From: Rotaria socialis | Taxonomy: Eukaryota; Rotifera; Eurotatoria; Philodinida; Philodinidae | Length of the DNA: 64,000 nt | Assembly: GCA_905331475.1 (NCBI GenBank) | Contig: CAJNYU010004134.1 | Location: 395,160 to 459,159 of the forward strand | Direction: 5' to 3' | Shown: positions 1 to 13,298 of the stretch, piece by piece | Layout of the letters: the number at the start of each line of letters is the position of its first letter | Position numbering within the stretch: the stretch's first letter is position 1 | Translations under genes and position numbers: made by a program | Notes under the pieces: generated by a model | The model's input: only the letters and a program-made list of their open reading frames with translations | Database searches by the model: none | Told to the model about the DNA's origin: nothing

Positions 1-3000
1 TTAAATTTAAAAAAAACAATACAAAAAAAGATTGTAAGCAAACTTACTAATAATTCAAAGAAGAACCAACTATTACCAAAAGCAAAATCTCTTGTTGCAC
101 CTGATGAGACAACCCATTGAAATAATAATTCTTCATGTAGCGGCTAAAATTAAATATAAGATTATATTGTATATATATATATCAAAGATTATTTTATATG
201 CAATAAGCCCTTATCCCAGCTAATCCCTCACTTACATTTTATATGTTCACTAGTCATACAAATGAATATAAATGAAAAAATCAATTTCAAAATTATTTTA
301 TTTACTTTCCGTTGTTGAGATGCTTTATTATTTGGATGAGCACCATCTTTAATAATACCCTGAGATAATTCATTCATTTGTTTTCCTGATGATGAACCTA
401 AAAAATTTTACAAAGTTGAAACAAAACAAAACTAAAACTAAATGGTGAGAATATAAATATACTTGTTGAAATAAAACCGCCATTTGCTGCAGCAAGTGCT
501 AATTCGTCTTCAGGTGATAAAGATGGACTTGGTAAATCAGGATTTGATGTACTACGCGGAACACGGCGTTGAAAATAGAGAGAATTCGGACGAAGACTCG
601 CTGATTTTGATGAAATAGCAGTCATATCTAAATATTTATTCAGTTAAAAGAGGCGAAAAGTAAAAAAAATGATAAAGCTTAGTTTTACCAGTTTCAGTTG
701 GTGTATGCAATGTGCATTCGTAATGAATATAAGTTAAAAGTAAACGATTTCTTCCATGTATGTCATTAACATCGGCAAGAAGATCACGTTGAATACGTTG
801 AACAATTTTTGCTAATGTTTCAAAACATGTTTGATTGACATTTACTAGAAATTGAATTTTTAAAAGTCTATTATCAAGCAATTATCAAATTCTTTCTAGA
901 GCTATTCATGAAAATAAATACAATTACATTCGAACATAATCAAAAATAGAGCAGAATTTTGAACACTCGCAAAATTTATTTCTGTTTTTTAATATAACAT
1001 GACAAACTGTATTCAATTATGGAAGAAAAGAGTAAATTAAATTCTGCTGAAATATTTCATGCTTCACACATAAACTAAACTAGAATAATATTTATATTCG
1101 AATATCTCATTTGTTACGCATCTTATAAGTATTTCATGTTTGTCATGTGTGTTAGTCTGGGCGTGATACTTTTAATTTGATACAAACGTTTTTATATTTT
1201 TCATACAACGAAAAATCTTCTCCTATAAATTATAGGAATGAGAAACCTATGCAATACATATCTCTTAATAACTCATCGAAAAAGATCGAATACGTATTTT
1301 GTATTGAAACATATTATTACCAAGGTTGTTCTTTTATTTCTCATAGTAAAGCAAACGGATAATCATTTACTTGTGTCCTACACTCGATTACATTGATATT
1401 ATATAGAAGGATGAAATGGTCTTTAAAAAAAAGCAAGCAAAAGATATTTACATAAATGTCCATTAAGGATTGGTGATCGAACTAATAATGAAAGAATTGT
1501 ATCAAGAAGAATATAAAGAAATTGAACAAGTTTTTCTTGTTGTGCCCAAACAGTATCCATGATTGCTTGTTTAAAATCTTTATCCGTAATTTGATAATGA
1601 GGATGATGATGATGATGATGATGAGATGAATAAGCTTGTTTTCGAAGTTGATTGTACATATGAAAAAAATTCTCCAATCGTTCGTCCTTTTTTTAAATAA
1701 AAATAAGAAAAATAAATTCTTTTTAATTAAATAAAAAACTTTTTCAATTACACACCAATGAATGAATTGTAGATGAAGGACGAATTGATAGAGAAAATAG
1801 CGGTTTATGACTATCAGCCCATTTGACATTATTAACATCATGATTCTAAAAATAAACTTTCTGTTAATAATAGTCATTCATATTTTGAATAGAACATTCT
1901 TTTTCACAAATTTTTGCTATAATTAGATCAAACTCTGCAACTTACCTGTATTTATAATTTCACGTGATATCCTCAGACGATCATTTTAAAGTCATGAAAA
2001 TCAAGTGAAACAAAAAATTAGAAAAATTAATTTGAAACTTAAAAACAATTTTCATGATTATTAATAAAATCGATTTGTTCAATATAATTATCCAAATAAT
2101 ATACATTTAAGTTACTATTTAAAAGTTTCCGCTCTCAGAAGAAAGAAATATTATACTTAGAATCAACACAAAATCTGCGTCGAACATTACCATCAATTTT
2201 AGGGATTGGTTTTAATCCAATTTCAAAATTTATATGATCTAAATACTATTTTCAAATAGTTTGAGTTTTTACTTCGATTAATTTTGAAATTCAAACAAGC
2301 TGCTAGTCTCACATAGTGACACCAATATTCAATACAGATTTTGTTTCTGTCTTAATCATAAATATGATAATTGATTGATTGAAAACTGAAGTTCTGGTCA
2401 TCTAAATCGTCGAAGATACACATGAACTTTTAGTATTCGACTAGTTGATATCGGACAGATCAATTTTCTGAGAAATTATCTTCTATATTATTCTGCGCAT
2501 TTAATGAATGTTGTCAACGAACTTAGACAAATATGTGGATTATCAGGACGTCATCGTTGTGATATATTTCATTTTCTATCAAATCTTCTCACCTTTGTAA
2601 ATCTAATTAAGCTGGCTTTGGTAATAAAAATGCCATCTGACTATATCAAAAGAAACATTTTCTACAAGTTACTTGATCATTTTTACACAATGAAGACACA
2701 AAAATTTTAAAAAACCTTCGCTCATATTTCACGTTGTCAACACTTTAAATAAATATGTTTAACGAAAAAAATATTTTTACCGTTGGAGGCACTAGTGAAT
2801 AATTATGAGGTGGTCTTTCGTAGGCCACTGGTAAATTAAAGTCTCCATGTACAAGTTGATTATTATTTAACATTGGAAGCCACTAAAAATACAATAGATA
2901 AATAGGATGAAACATTTTCGATTTCATTCTTACTGTATATCCAATCGGTGTCTCAATAGGCGCATTTTCTTTGGGTTGACAACTGATATGTGAAAAAGTA

Positions 3001-6000
3001 AAAAATAAATGATGATTTTCATCCAGCACAGCTGGAAGACGCATTTTAACTTCATCATAAAACGATGGTGATTTTGAATGATATAAAACTGGTAAATAAA
3101 TTTCTTTAATCATTTCATGTCCAGATGACTTTCCAAATATTAATGGTAAAGCAAATATTTCTTCCTCGCCACCCATTAATTGTATTTTAACAGCAATATT
3201 TCTCGCAGATGTTGAACCACGTGTTGTTAAATTAGATAAATTAAGAGATAACGGATAAATATAAAGAAGATTTCTATAAGATATATGTGGTAAATAAAGT
3301 TCACGTGGTGGAAATTCAAGTAATTCTTTTATTGGACGTCTTGTATCATCAGTATAAGGTTTTAAACGATTTAATTGAGGATCAAGACAACAATCAACTG
3401 TATCACCTGGATGAATTTGATTAAATTCCAATCGAATAAAAGCTAAATGAATTTTGTTTAATAATTTCTGTTTTTCTTTCATTTCAAGACCTTTTCTTTG
3501 TTCATTTACCTGGAATAGTTTTAGGTTTTTTTGCTAAAGTTGGTGGTTTTCGAAAATCAGTTAGAAATTTGAAAATATCTTCATCATTTAATCTTTCGCT
3601 TTCCTAAAAAAAAATAAAAAACTACAAGATCAAATGAGATAATTATAATTTTACTTGTTTATAAACTCCTTTGAGTGTAACAGTAATTGGTCGATCAAAA
3701 TTTGCAAGTATATGAAAAAATTCGTCCGATGGTGTTGAAAGATTTGTATTTGTTGATGATAATGTAGATGTTGGTGATGATGTTGGAATTTGTCGATCTT
3801 CATATCGTTTTGAATTATTTCGTGTTAAACTTTCATCACGCGAACGTCGAAAACTTTCATAAGCATTTCGAATACCACCTGTACCAATTGTTCTTCTTTC
3901 TATAAGAATATTAATCGAATTATTTATTTTTAAAATTAAGTATGCTTATTTATACCAAGACTAGAAGCTTTAATAGTTGAATTTATTAATTCTGCATTAG
4001 CAGGTAAAGTATTAGCATGAGTTGACAAAATTGTTTCTTGTTCAATTTCTTTAAGAATATCTCGTAAACTAATTGCTGACCAAGCAAATGGCATACGAAA
4101 ACGACCAAGACGTTGACAAAACTGTATTGCTTGTTCATGGTATCGTTGTTGATTCTAAAATGATTATATCAAATAAAAATTTGATTTCATCTAACTATAT
4201 ATATTAGGAATTATCCGTAAAGTAATGCGTATAATTTGAAATTCTAATCAATTCAACTATTTTCAATATGCAAGGAAAAAGCACAAGAAACTCAAGAAGG
4301 TATTTAACTTTCGATATTGACAAATTTATCAGTAGCTGAAAAATATTTGCGAGAAAAAAAGAGTTCAACTTGATATAAACAGAAATTAAATGAAGTAGAT
4401 TTTTTCAAGCTCGAACACATACTTATATTTGTCCATTTGTGAATCTAAGTTGATGAGGTTCGATGTTATGTAAGTAGTGAATAGAGGACTGAAGAATATC
4501 CTTGAAAATAGGCAACTTTTTTACATTTCTCACAGAAATGCTTGACTCATGGTAACATCAAGGAGAAATAATGTCTTTAGAAAACAGCAGCCATTAGTTA
4601 AATCCATTTAAGACACAAGAAATAAAATATTCTTAAAAGAGAAATCCTTGATTTTTTTCTACCATTACAACTAGTAGAAATAAAAGATATTTAAGCAAGT
4701 AACGATCATATTACTTTGTCAGCCCTAAAGGAATAATATTTATTTGAATCGTTGTATGCCGAGAATAACAGCATATAATAAGTATGTTTTCATATTCTTT
4801 TGTTTGATTTCGCCTTGATATGTACGAGTTAATATGATGCAGAGGATTACTTCATTCATTGATTCTATCGTCTACAAGTAGTATATCCCTTCGATCTTTT
4901 AAATTTATTTCTAAATATTATATATTTTTGCATTCGTTTCTTTAGAATAAATGCACCATGTGAAGTTTAGAATGCCTGTGGATATGCTTCGGGTAAATGG
5001 ACTTTTATCAATTGAGAATGTGTTTTTCAAACGTGTTCTGAATTTGATGAAAGGTCGTTTGTTTATAGAATTGTATTATATGAATATCAAAAAGCAAAAA
5101 AATACCTTTCTCGTCACATGTTGCATTCGAAATAATACTAAGGAGTCGATAGAAAAAAAACATGTTTCTGTTCGTAAACAATTTTTCCATAGTTTTGCCC
5201 CAAAACTAGTATAGAGCTTTTATAGGAAAAATTGCCTGTAGCAGTCAAATTGCACTTACAAAAAACAATATTTAGCCTGAAAGGATGTCTATCTTTCGTA
5301 ATACAAATCTATTTACTTTAATATCTTGTTTCATGTATGGCTCAGCACAATCAGATAAATCACCTTGTTGTAAAACTTTTTCGACCTAAAATTTTGAAAA
5401 TAAGATTAAAAAGTTCGTTTTCCTTTAATAAACAGATTATGATTTTTACTCGAATAATAAGATAAATATCAGGTGATGGAAATGATATTGGAAAAATAGC
5501 CGAAAGACTTAATGTTGAACCATCAACGGCTGGCCGAATATGAATCATTTGTTTTAACGCATCACTATTTAAATCATAATGAAAATTCTCTGATATCTAA
5601 AATTACTTGAATTAATTCGACATTTAAATCAAATATAGTTCAACGTACTTTTTTCCGTTCTTTAAAATCATATAATGCTAATGTAATAAAAATCGGCTCG
5701 ATTTCAGGTTCAAATCTAAGTTCATAAACAAAATTTAATTATAAAAAATATTTCTTTGAATTTTTACTTGAAATCTAAACATTTAACTTGAAGTTTAAAT
5801 GTTGTATATGGTTGAAGTGGTTCAGCTGGCGAACGATATTCAATGCAATCAGTCTATGAAATAAACAAAGAAAAAAGAGTGTATTTTTTCTTTCATTATA
5901 ATTTCGAAATAATTAAAATCTATATCTGATAAGATACGGGCGATTTCATTATCATACTCTGAAATTAGATGGACAATCAAAAATGTGATAACACTCAGCT

Positions 6001-7920
6001 TCTGAATGTGCCTTGAACATGAGAGAAAAACTGAAACATTAGCCCATCAAACGTGAAAAGCTCTAAGCTTTTTTTTTGTCGGAATGGAGCCTTCATTGGT
6101 CATTACTTTTTTTTTGCTAACAGATTTTCAAAAAAAAACCTACAACTCTACACAGCCAATCAATTTGAGCAAACTTCAACTGATCATCGTCCCTAGCTAC
6201 TATCAACTCTGCACTTTCATTCGACTAGCCTATGAAAAACACTGACTTCTAGAAAAGTGCATGTAGGATATTTCAGTGCTCGTTTAATACTCAAATGGAT
6301 ATAGTGAAGATTATAATATTGTCACCAATTTATTTTTATCGAGCCAAGTCGTCTGTATCTATAAATAAGAGTATCATATAAATATAATTATAGTAGCGTC
6401 TGATGTTTTTTGAAATTCTTGAAAACTTTTCGAGATGGACTCTTTAGTCGACAAACAATGGTGAGCTAAAGGCGAAACCAAATTTTCAAACATTTAAATT
6501 TAATATTATATCGATCGATGAACATTAGTTATATTTATTCTTGTATAAAAAGGTAAATTAATAATAGATAAATAAATTGATACTAAGAATTCTAAACCTC
6601 GATACGTTTTTTTAATCAATATGTTGAAATTGGTTTCTTTTTATTTTATGACTTCGTTTAAAATGAAAATGAATTCTTTATTCTTTATTTTTTATTTTAT
6701 TATTGGTACACTTACGTCTGCTTGAGGTGGATAAGAACTAAATAGTTTTGAATAACGATTTTTTCCACGTAATAATTCATTCTCTTTATCTACACTTTCT
6801 ATTGGAATACGTTCAACTAAAAATAAAGAAAAAAAAATTAAATCAAAAAGAGAATGAACCCTTCTACTATATTCCTACTCAAATGAGGCATTATTGTATC
6901 TGGTTCTGTTTTATCTAAATCATCTTTTGCCAAAATCCAACTACTTTTAATTGGATTAATTGACGAATCATTAGTAGCTAACTTTCTTGGACTATCCTAA
7001 AAAAAGATCAATTGTATATTTTAGAATAATTGGCAATGTATTAAGAATTATTTACTCTTTCTTGGTCAATCAAAATTTGTCGATTATCATCAATTAAATC
7101 AACTTCATAATCTTGTTTTGTTATTTGTTTTAAAGCTTGCATTTGTTCTTGACGAATATTTAATAATGTTATTGCACTGGCATGATGAACATAACTTCAA
7201 CAACGTAAACAAAATATTAAATTTCTTTAAAAGATAAATATACTAAAAACAGAAAACGATTTACTTTCGACGAAGAAAAAAATGTTCACCATTAAAACTT
7301 TGTAAACAGTCACGAATGTGTGGATCATTCAAAGCTCTAAAGAAGAAAGTCACATTGATTGTATTTTAAAATATTTCCAAGTATTCGAACTCTTTTTCGG
7401 GCATAATTGGAATAATAGTACGATATTGTCGATCAATACGAATAAAATCAATGTCATCATTTGGATATTCAAGTAAATGATGTAATGGATCGTTGACAAT
7501 TTTTTGTCGATGTTCATCAATATATTCTTCATAATCAATGGGATCAACTATATCGATCACATTTGTTGTCATTTTATTTGAATTTTTCGTAAAATTCTTT
7601 AAAAAAAACAATAAGAAATTATCGTTAGTTAACAAGAATTTTTTCTAAAACGTTTATAATTCTTATTTTACTAAATCTGTAAATGCTATTTCTTCTTCGT
7701 CTTCTTTATTGTCATTCAGTGGAAGCGATGAAGTCTTTGATTCATTCGAAAGTAGTGAAATTACTTCTTGAAGGTGTTCTCTATAAGAAAAATTCATAAA
7801 ATTAAATAGCAGATAACAATTAAAAATCGAACCGAAGACGAAGTGTACCGGCCATTTCATTCCGACCGCTTCTTGTTGGATAAAAAGAAATCAAATAGTT
7901 CAAGTAATCAATCGGATGAT
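1..7920 (-). CDS. DOCK6/7/8-family Rho guanine-nucleotide exchange factor, 5' part
   Basis: Atypical Rho-family GEF of the DOCK-C subfamily (DOCK6/7/8), a cytoplasmic regulator of Rac/Cdc42 and actin. I read 22 exons, in transcript order: 7920-7833, 7780-7672, 7596-7391, 7336-7265, 7194-7056, 6996-6879, 6816-6716, 5853-5768, 5715-5649, 5596-5450, 5385-5317, 4154-3956, 3899-3655, 3603-3510, 3490-2934, 2882-2781, 1845-1756, 1686-1452, 844-689, 627-463, 397-306, 143-48. All phases agree, giving about 1,077 residues. The family N-terminal region (VDPIDYEEY, DPHIRDC) is at 7596-7265. The C2/DHR-1 domain (YRNLLYIYPLSLNL, LPLIFGKSSGHE, HHLFFTFSHISCQ) is in exon 3490-2934. The last exon reads WVVSSGATRDFA and has a good donor, so the catalytic DHR-2 domain lies beyond position 1. 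The true start is unsettled: exon 7920-7833 is open upstream, with an internal ATG (MAGTLRL). No in-frame stops seen. Which of DOCK6/7/8 it corresponds to cannot be decided here. Confidence 0.93.
1602..1625 (-). repeat. Trinucleotide repeat coding a His run in DOCK
   Basis: (GAT)n on the plus strand reads as seven consecutive His codons in DOCK exon 1686-1452, between YSS and PHYQ. A low-complexity insertion in a linker. Confidence 0.85.
3491..3509 (-). other. Candidate 19-nt micro-intron in the DOCK gene
   Basis: Between exon 3603-3510 (ending ...KTIP plus one base) and exon 3490-2934 the minus strand reads GTAAATGAACAAAGAAAAG. Reading through gives a TGA three codons after the junction. 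Of the AG sites nearby, only the one ending at 3491 restores the frame that continues into the C2 domain. No other GT exists just upstream. It is therefore a 19-nt GT-AG intron or a recent frame-breaking insertion. Confidence 0.55.
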
Positions 7921-8228
7921 CTGCATATATGATTAGACATGAACGAACGAGTAACAAAATATGTTTATAACGTCACGACTGGATATGTGCGCCCTCTCAT
8001 ATTGCAAGTATTTCATTCGATGATATTCTGATTTTTCATTAAAAATTAACATCGATAAATACATATTTCTCTTGTAATTACGAATGTCAACCATGTACAT
8101 ATTTGAACTACCATTTACCTAAAGAAATTAATGAAGTGTCCGACATATCACTATGATGTGACATAAATGCAAACGTCTCGTTTTAAAAGATGCAGTAAAT
8201 TGTATTGGTTATCGAATGTGATCCCATA

Positions 8229-8400
8229 CTAATCAGTGTTTTTAATGATTAGTGTACCCCAGCAGAACAAAGTGTACGTACACTCTGTTTTTTGAGAGCA
8301 CACTTTGTTTTTCTATGAAGTACACTCTGAAAATAAAATTTTTGACTTAGCAGGGTGTACGTGTACACTGCTTCGAAATCCTATTAAAAATACTGATACC
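8229..8400. repeat. Palindrome-rich patch, possible small MITE
   Basis: The ends read ATCAGTGTTTTTAAT and, on the other strand, ATCAGTATTTTTAAT, an imperfect 15-bp inverted pair. Inside are near-palindromes built on GTGTACGTACAC and GTGTACGTGTACAC. No clear target-site duplication was found. Confidence 0.4.
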
Positions 8401-8913
8401 AACGTTGGTGATGTGTGCACGATTGTATATAATTATCTTACATGAAACCTCTAGAAATTCTTGATGAAAATGTGTGAGCATTGTTGAATATATTGAAAAA
8501 AGAAGTAGTGTAATGGTATGTGTAGCAATGTAACCCTTAGTAACTTCATTGAAAAATTGTTGTCAGTTCATTTAAATGGCTTTTTTTGATAATTTTTGTA
8601 TTATCAATACACACATACGTACATTGAAGAGCTTCAACCATCAATATACAACACGTAGTTACGCCACCTTTGTCCGTTTTGATTTCGCTTATTATACTAG
8701 TTTTATGTTACAATCATCCGAAACTGCGCCATAACGAATAGCTATAAAGATGAAGATTTGAATTCAGTTAATTAATTCGAAAAAATACGATGGACACAGT
8801 ATATTTTAATCTATTGGTTTAGTTTATATTAGATCATTTTTATTCATCGAGTTTCTATTCATAGCGAATATTTTCCAATTTTCCAATATTATTCTGTTGA
8901 TCTTGAAGCATGT

Positions 8914-9370
8914 ATATATGTCGTAGGTCAATCCTAAATTGGCCTAGGTCAAACTAAAATTTGAGTTTTGACTAGTCCAATCTTGAATTGATGCAATTCT
9001 ATTCAGTAATATATAAATAAATTTTTAGATAGACGTTGGATTTGAGCATTTTTTTGAAATCATATTCAGGTAACATCATTTTATGTATTACAAACATTCA
9101 CCAAGAGGCTAAATTTAGACTCAAAAACTTATTAACAATTTTTCATAAAACTTGTTCTCCTGCAGAAATTTATTGATAACTCCTAAAATTTTACTTTAAT
9201 CTTTCCAAAAACTATTGTGCAAAGCAAATTGGCATCGTATGAATATGATTTCAAAAAATTGCTTAAATCCAAAGTCTATCTAAAAATTTATTTATATATT
9301 ACTGAATAGAATTGCATCAATTCAAGATTGGACTAGTCCAAACTCAAACTTTAGTTTGGCCTACGACACA
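8914..9370. mobile_element. Foldback MITE with long terminal inverted repeats
   Basis: Left arm about 8921-9069 and right arm about 9238-9367 are reverse complements over roughly 125-130 bp. Shared stretches include GACTAGTCCAATCTTGAATT, GATGCAATTCTATTCAGTAA and GAAATCATATTCA. The left arm has an extra stretch of about 20 bp near its outer end, a partial duplication of TAGGTCAA. The loop of about 170 bp has no coding potential. Outer tips are TGTCGTAGG and, inverted, the same. The flanks are TA-rich, so the target duplication is masked. Non-autonomous; superfamily not assigned. Confidence 0.85.
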
Positions 9371-9393
9371 TATATATATATATATATATATAT
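9370..9393. repeat. TA dinucleotide run
   Basis: About eleven TA units immediately outside the right arm of the foldback element; either target sequence or expanded from it. Confidence 0.85.
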
Positions 9394-12300
9394 TGATAAA
9401 TTTAATTAAAATCAAGTAATTTCATTATTTTATTTAGTTATTTATTTTCGATTTAATTATTTTACGAGGAAGAAAAAACAACACATAGGTGAAAATCAGT
9501 GTGTTGTTGATAAATCTAATTGAAAGAAAATCTTTCAACATCGTACTGAGAAAATATTCAATAATTTATGATGATTAGTGCTTCATGTACGACTTTCGTG
9601 TTTCGTCAGTTTTCTACGATATACGACTACGGAAAAGTACCGTCATGATACTAGACCATTGTATACGACAAAATGCGGTTGTTAAATGTCAATTATTGAG
9701 TTTGTACTGCACGGCTTGGATAGATTTGATTTGTGTTTTTAATCATATTGAACTGATTCGTTTTGAAAACGTGATTTTAAAATATTATTGAGAACCATTC
9801 AACGATGCTTAGAAAATTAAATCAAAACTGTCATACATTTTATACATTGTTCATGGTAGAAGTTACCATTTACAATAACTCATCTATAAAATCATTGCTC
9901 ATTATACCGAAAACAGTTTTAATTGGATAAATTTGGTTTTGAATCGGAGTCTAATTTTACCCAAACAAAGTTGAAGTACACGCTCTGACTGGTACGCGTC
10001 GAGTCAATATTTGATATCTAGTCTGATCTGATTGTAATAAGGATTCAAATTCGTTATCACATTGATGTAGACAATACTCATAATGAATTTTTGAGAAATT
10101 GTATAGTGACCTTTGAAACACAGGTATTCCATTTTGAATAGGATTCAAATAGGGACACTCATAGATGAACTTATAATGTGAAATTAAAAAAATAATTACA
10201 TCTAAAATAAGTTTTTAATATTAATTATCTATCTTAAACCATGTTGGTGTTTTTCGATTTACATTAATTATTATGTCTAATGATTTATCAAAGTTAGTGT
10301 CGTAAATACTAAATGTGAACGTGTTCGAATTACTTTTAATTCAAATATAAATATTTAATGTTACTTTTTAAACATTACCTAGGAGTTTTCTAATTATCTG
10401 AGGAGTTTCAGAGATTATTTTGATTTAATATCTTTATGATTTCAGGAACAGCTAACAAAATAATATGTTTACATTTTTTCGTCATAGTCTGACTGTAATA
10501 CTTATGAGTTTTTAATCGATCGACACTCTTGAAAGAAATATTCATCATATCAGAATCGTAAAAAATAATATAAGCGCGGGTTTTTAAAGAATATAAACTT
10601 GATTCAATAGGCAATTACGTCTAGAAACATATAAAAAGTTGAAAATCGACAGACTTCTCATGATTAGTACCAACAACAGTTTACGTAGACTATATTAGGC
10701 AGTCGAAAATTTTCGACACTGATACAATTGAAATAGAAGAATAGAAAATTGACTAGATTATTCAAGTGTAAATAGGCATAAGTACTTGTGCTATTATCAT
10801 GATGAAACGTTTTTGCTCCCAACAAAGACAAACGTATAGTTCCCTTACTTTTCGTTCGATTCGACATTGAGAAACATGCATATTAATAGTAGAAAAATAA
10901 TAATAGATTTTTTGATTTTCTTCTCTGACTGATGAATATAACGATGTCCTTGTGATAGAAAAGACAAAAAGTAATTATATTTATATACGATGAACTTGAA
11001 TCTGTAAGTCAAACAAGCGACAATGTCTAGCAACTTTATTCATGAATAAAATAATAATGTTAAGTTAGTAACTTGCTTAACACGGCAAGATAATAATTTT
11101 CATTCAACGTTATTATTTGAAAATTATGTCGTGTGGCTACACATGTTCATGTTGATATTGATATTTTCTTTGATTGTTTAGGAAATATTTATAAAATAGA
11201 ATTTTACTATATAATCGTCTATTCTCATGAATTGTATTGTAACTAGAAAAACGATGAATAGTTTTCACAATCTTAAAAGTTGTCGTTAGGAATATGTTAC
11301 AAAGAAATCTGAAAATATTTTGGAACAACGAAATAAATCTTGATGAACTACATTTTTTATTAATTACTTCAGATATTTATTTAATGCTGTCGAAAATTTC
11401 GAGTCAGATTGCCATCTCTCAGATATCAACAGATTTACGTATGTAAAGGGTCTACAATATTCTTCATTAAAAATGTAATTCGATATACTTGACGACATAA
11501 ATAGATTATCTTTTGTTTTTATTAAATTATAATTTCTTCGACCAGTGATGATTCGAATGAAATTTACATTTAGATTACTTGAACGATTGCAAAAAATAGT
11601 ATTAACTTCATTTTTGGATTGTGACTAAAAACATCGGAATAGTAAACACATCAATGTACAATCTGAAAATCTAGAACGAACTTGCTCTTTCATTTAGTCT
11701 GCAAAATTTTACTGATATTGTGCATTATTTCAAGCCTTTTAATGCAGTATTTTTTACTTAATAACGGCCATCTAAATCTAAATATATCAACTAAATATTG
11801 CTGTGTCACTATTTTATGTGCCTACAAATAAAATGAATATATCATAACATTGTCGTGAAAGTTGTCTATTCTCAGCAGAGTAGAAACAAATAATTATTGT
11901 GGGAAAGAAACCACATAGACTAATCACGAAAAAAAAGGTTCACCTACAAACGAAAGAATAAACATTATTTTTTTTTCTTGGTAAAAAATTGAAAAAGGGA
12001 TTTTTTTTCAGATGAAAAACTCTGCTTCTCTCACATTATTTTTTCTCCCTTACTTATAAGTGAGTTTGTATATGTGCGTATGTTGAAGTTTTCTTGTAAC
12101 TTCATGAATAAACGCTTTCTATTTTTAAATTTTATTTACCTTACATAAAGGAGGGAAAAAAATACTGCGTTTGTTTTTAATATTAAAAGAATATCTCAAT
12201 GACACGCTACAGTTTTGTTTATTTTTTAACTGATTACTGATACAAAATGATCTTTCATTCACTGTAGAATTCTTAGTAGCATTTGCAAATCTCTAGTTAA

Positions 12301-13298
12301 TATTTCGTTTTAACAAATTCGAAAGTAAAAATCAACATAAAAAATGAATTCAGCTTTGTTATGTGTTTAAAATTATGCAAAGTATTGCAACAGCATAAGT
12401 ATGATATCTGTGGCTGTAATCATTCAATTTTTGATACGTTATGAAAAATATTCAATATTCTCAATTGACAATATTGTGACAGAGTTGCGTTAAAAACTAA
12501 CGATCTAAATCATCTACAACATTGTTTACCAATGTAAAAAGTTAAATTTTTTTAAGTTAGTGAAAAATAAAGTTAACTAGCGCATTTAATGTTCTTATAC
12601 ATTTGGTACACATTAATAGCAAAACAATGTATCAAATACGTATATCTGAAACTTATGTTTTTCATTCCTAATGTTGAACGATAAAACATTTTTTCTAATT
12701 CTACGAAGCTACTAGTTGTCGCACTGGGAAAATGGTCTTGCTGTTTAAATTACTTGACCATTGCAAAATCGTTGGGTAAATGGATTATAATGCTTTAACG
12801 ATTATCCAAAAGCGAAAAAGCCCAATGACAAAATTAATAATGAAATCTTTTTACTGACGAGCGAACTAATTGGTTCTTTATAAGTGTTTATTTACATTTT
12901 AATTTTTAGTAAATTAATAACGTGACGCTCGGGAAATTTTATATTTATTACACGAATAGAGACGGATCTGAATTTATGTAGTATGTTTTAGTTAGCTTCA
13001 CAATAGAATTATTTTATTTCTCATCGCACTAACTAATGTTCAGTCGAATAGTTAAGAGCGCACAATAATATGAATTGCTTAATTATGAACTTTTTTGTTT
13101 GTGTTAAATACTTTGAACGTTTCTCAAGATAAATATGAATATGACTGTATTTTCTTGATAAGTAGCTCTTTAAAGAGTTATCAATATCAACACATTTATT
13201 TAAATATCCTATAATAAATCATAACAAGTATCGATCAAAAGATTTAATCTCATTAACAAACAAAAAAACTTCGTCTATCTTTTGAAACTAAGAAAATT

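Larger units (their letters stand above)
7921..13298. other. Intergenic, about 5.4 kb, no supported gene
   Basis: AT-rich sequence with only short, low-complexity open frames and no recognisable domain on either strand. It holds the foldback element at 8914-9370, a small palindrome-rich patch at 8229-8400 and a TA run at 9370-9393. Distal promoter or 5' exons of the leftward DOCK gene may lie in its left end. Confidence 0.6.

Noticed and set aside
1482-1877. 131-codon minus-strand frame overlapping DOCK exons
   Set aside because: Low-complexity reading through an intron in another frame; the DOCK frame matches the family on both sides.
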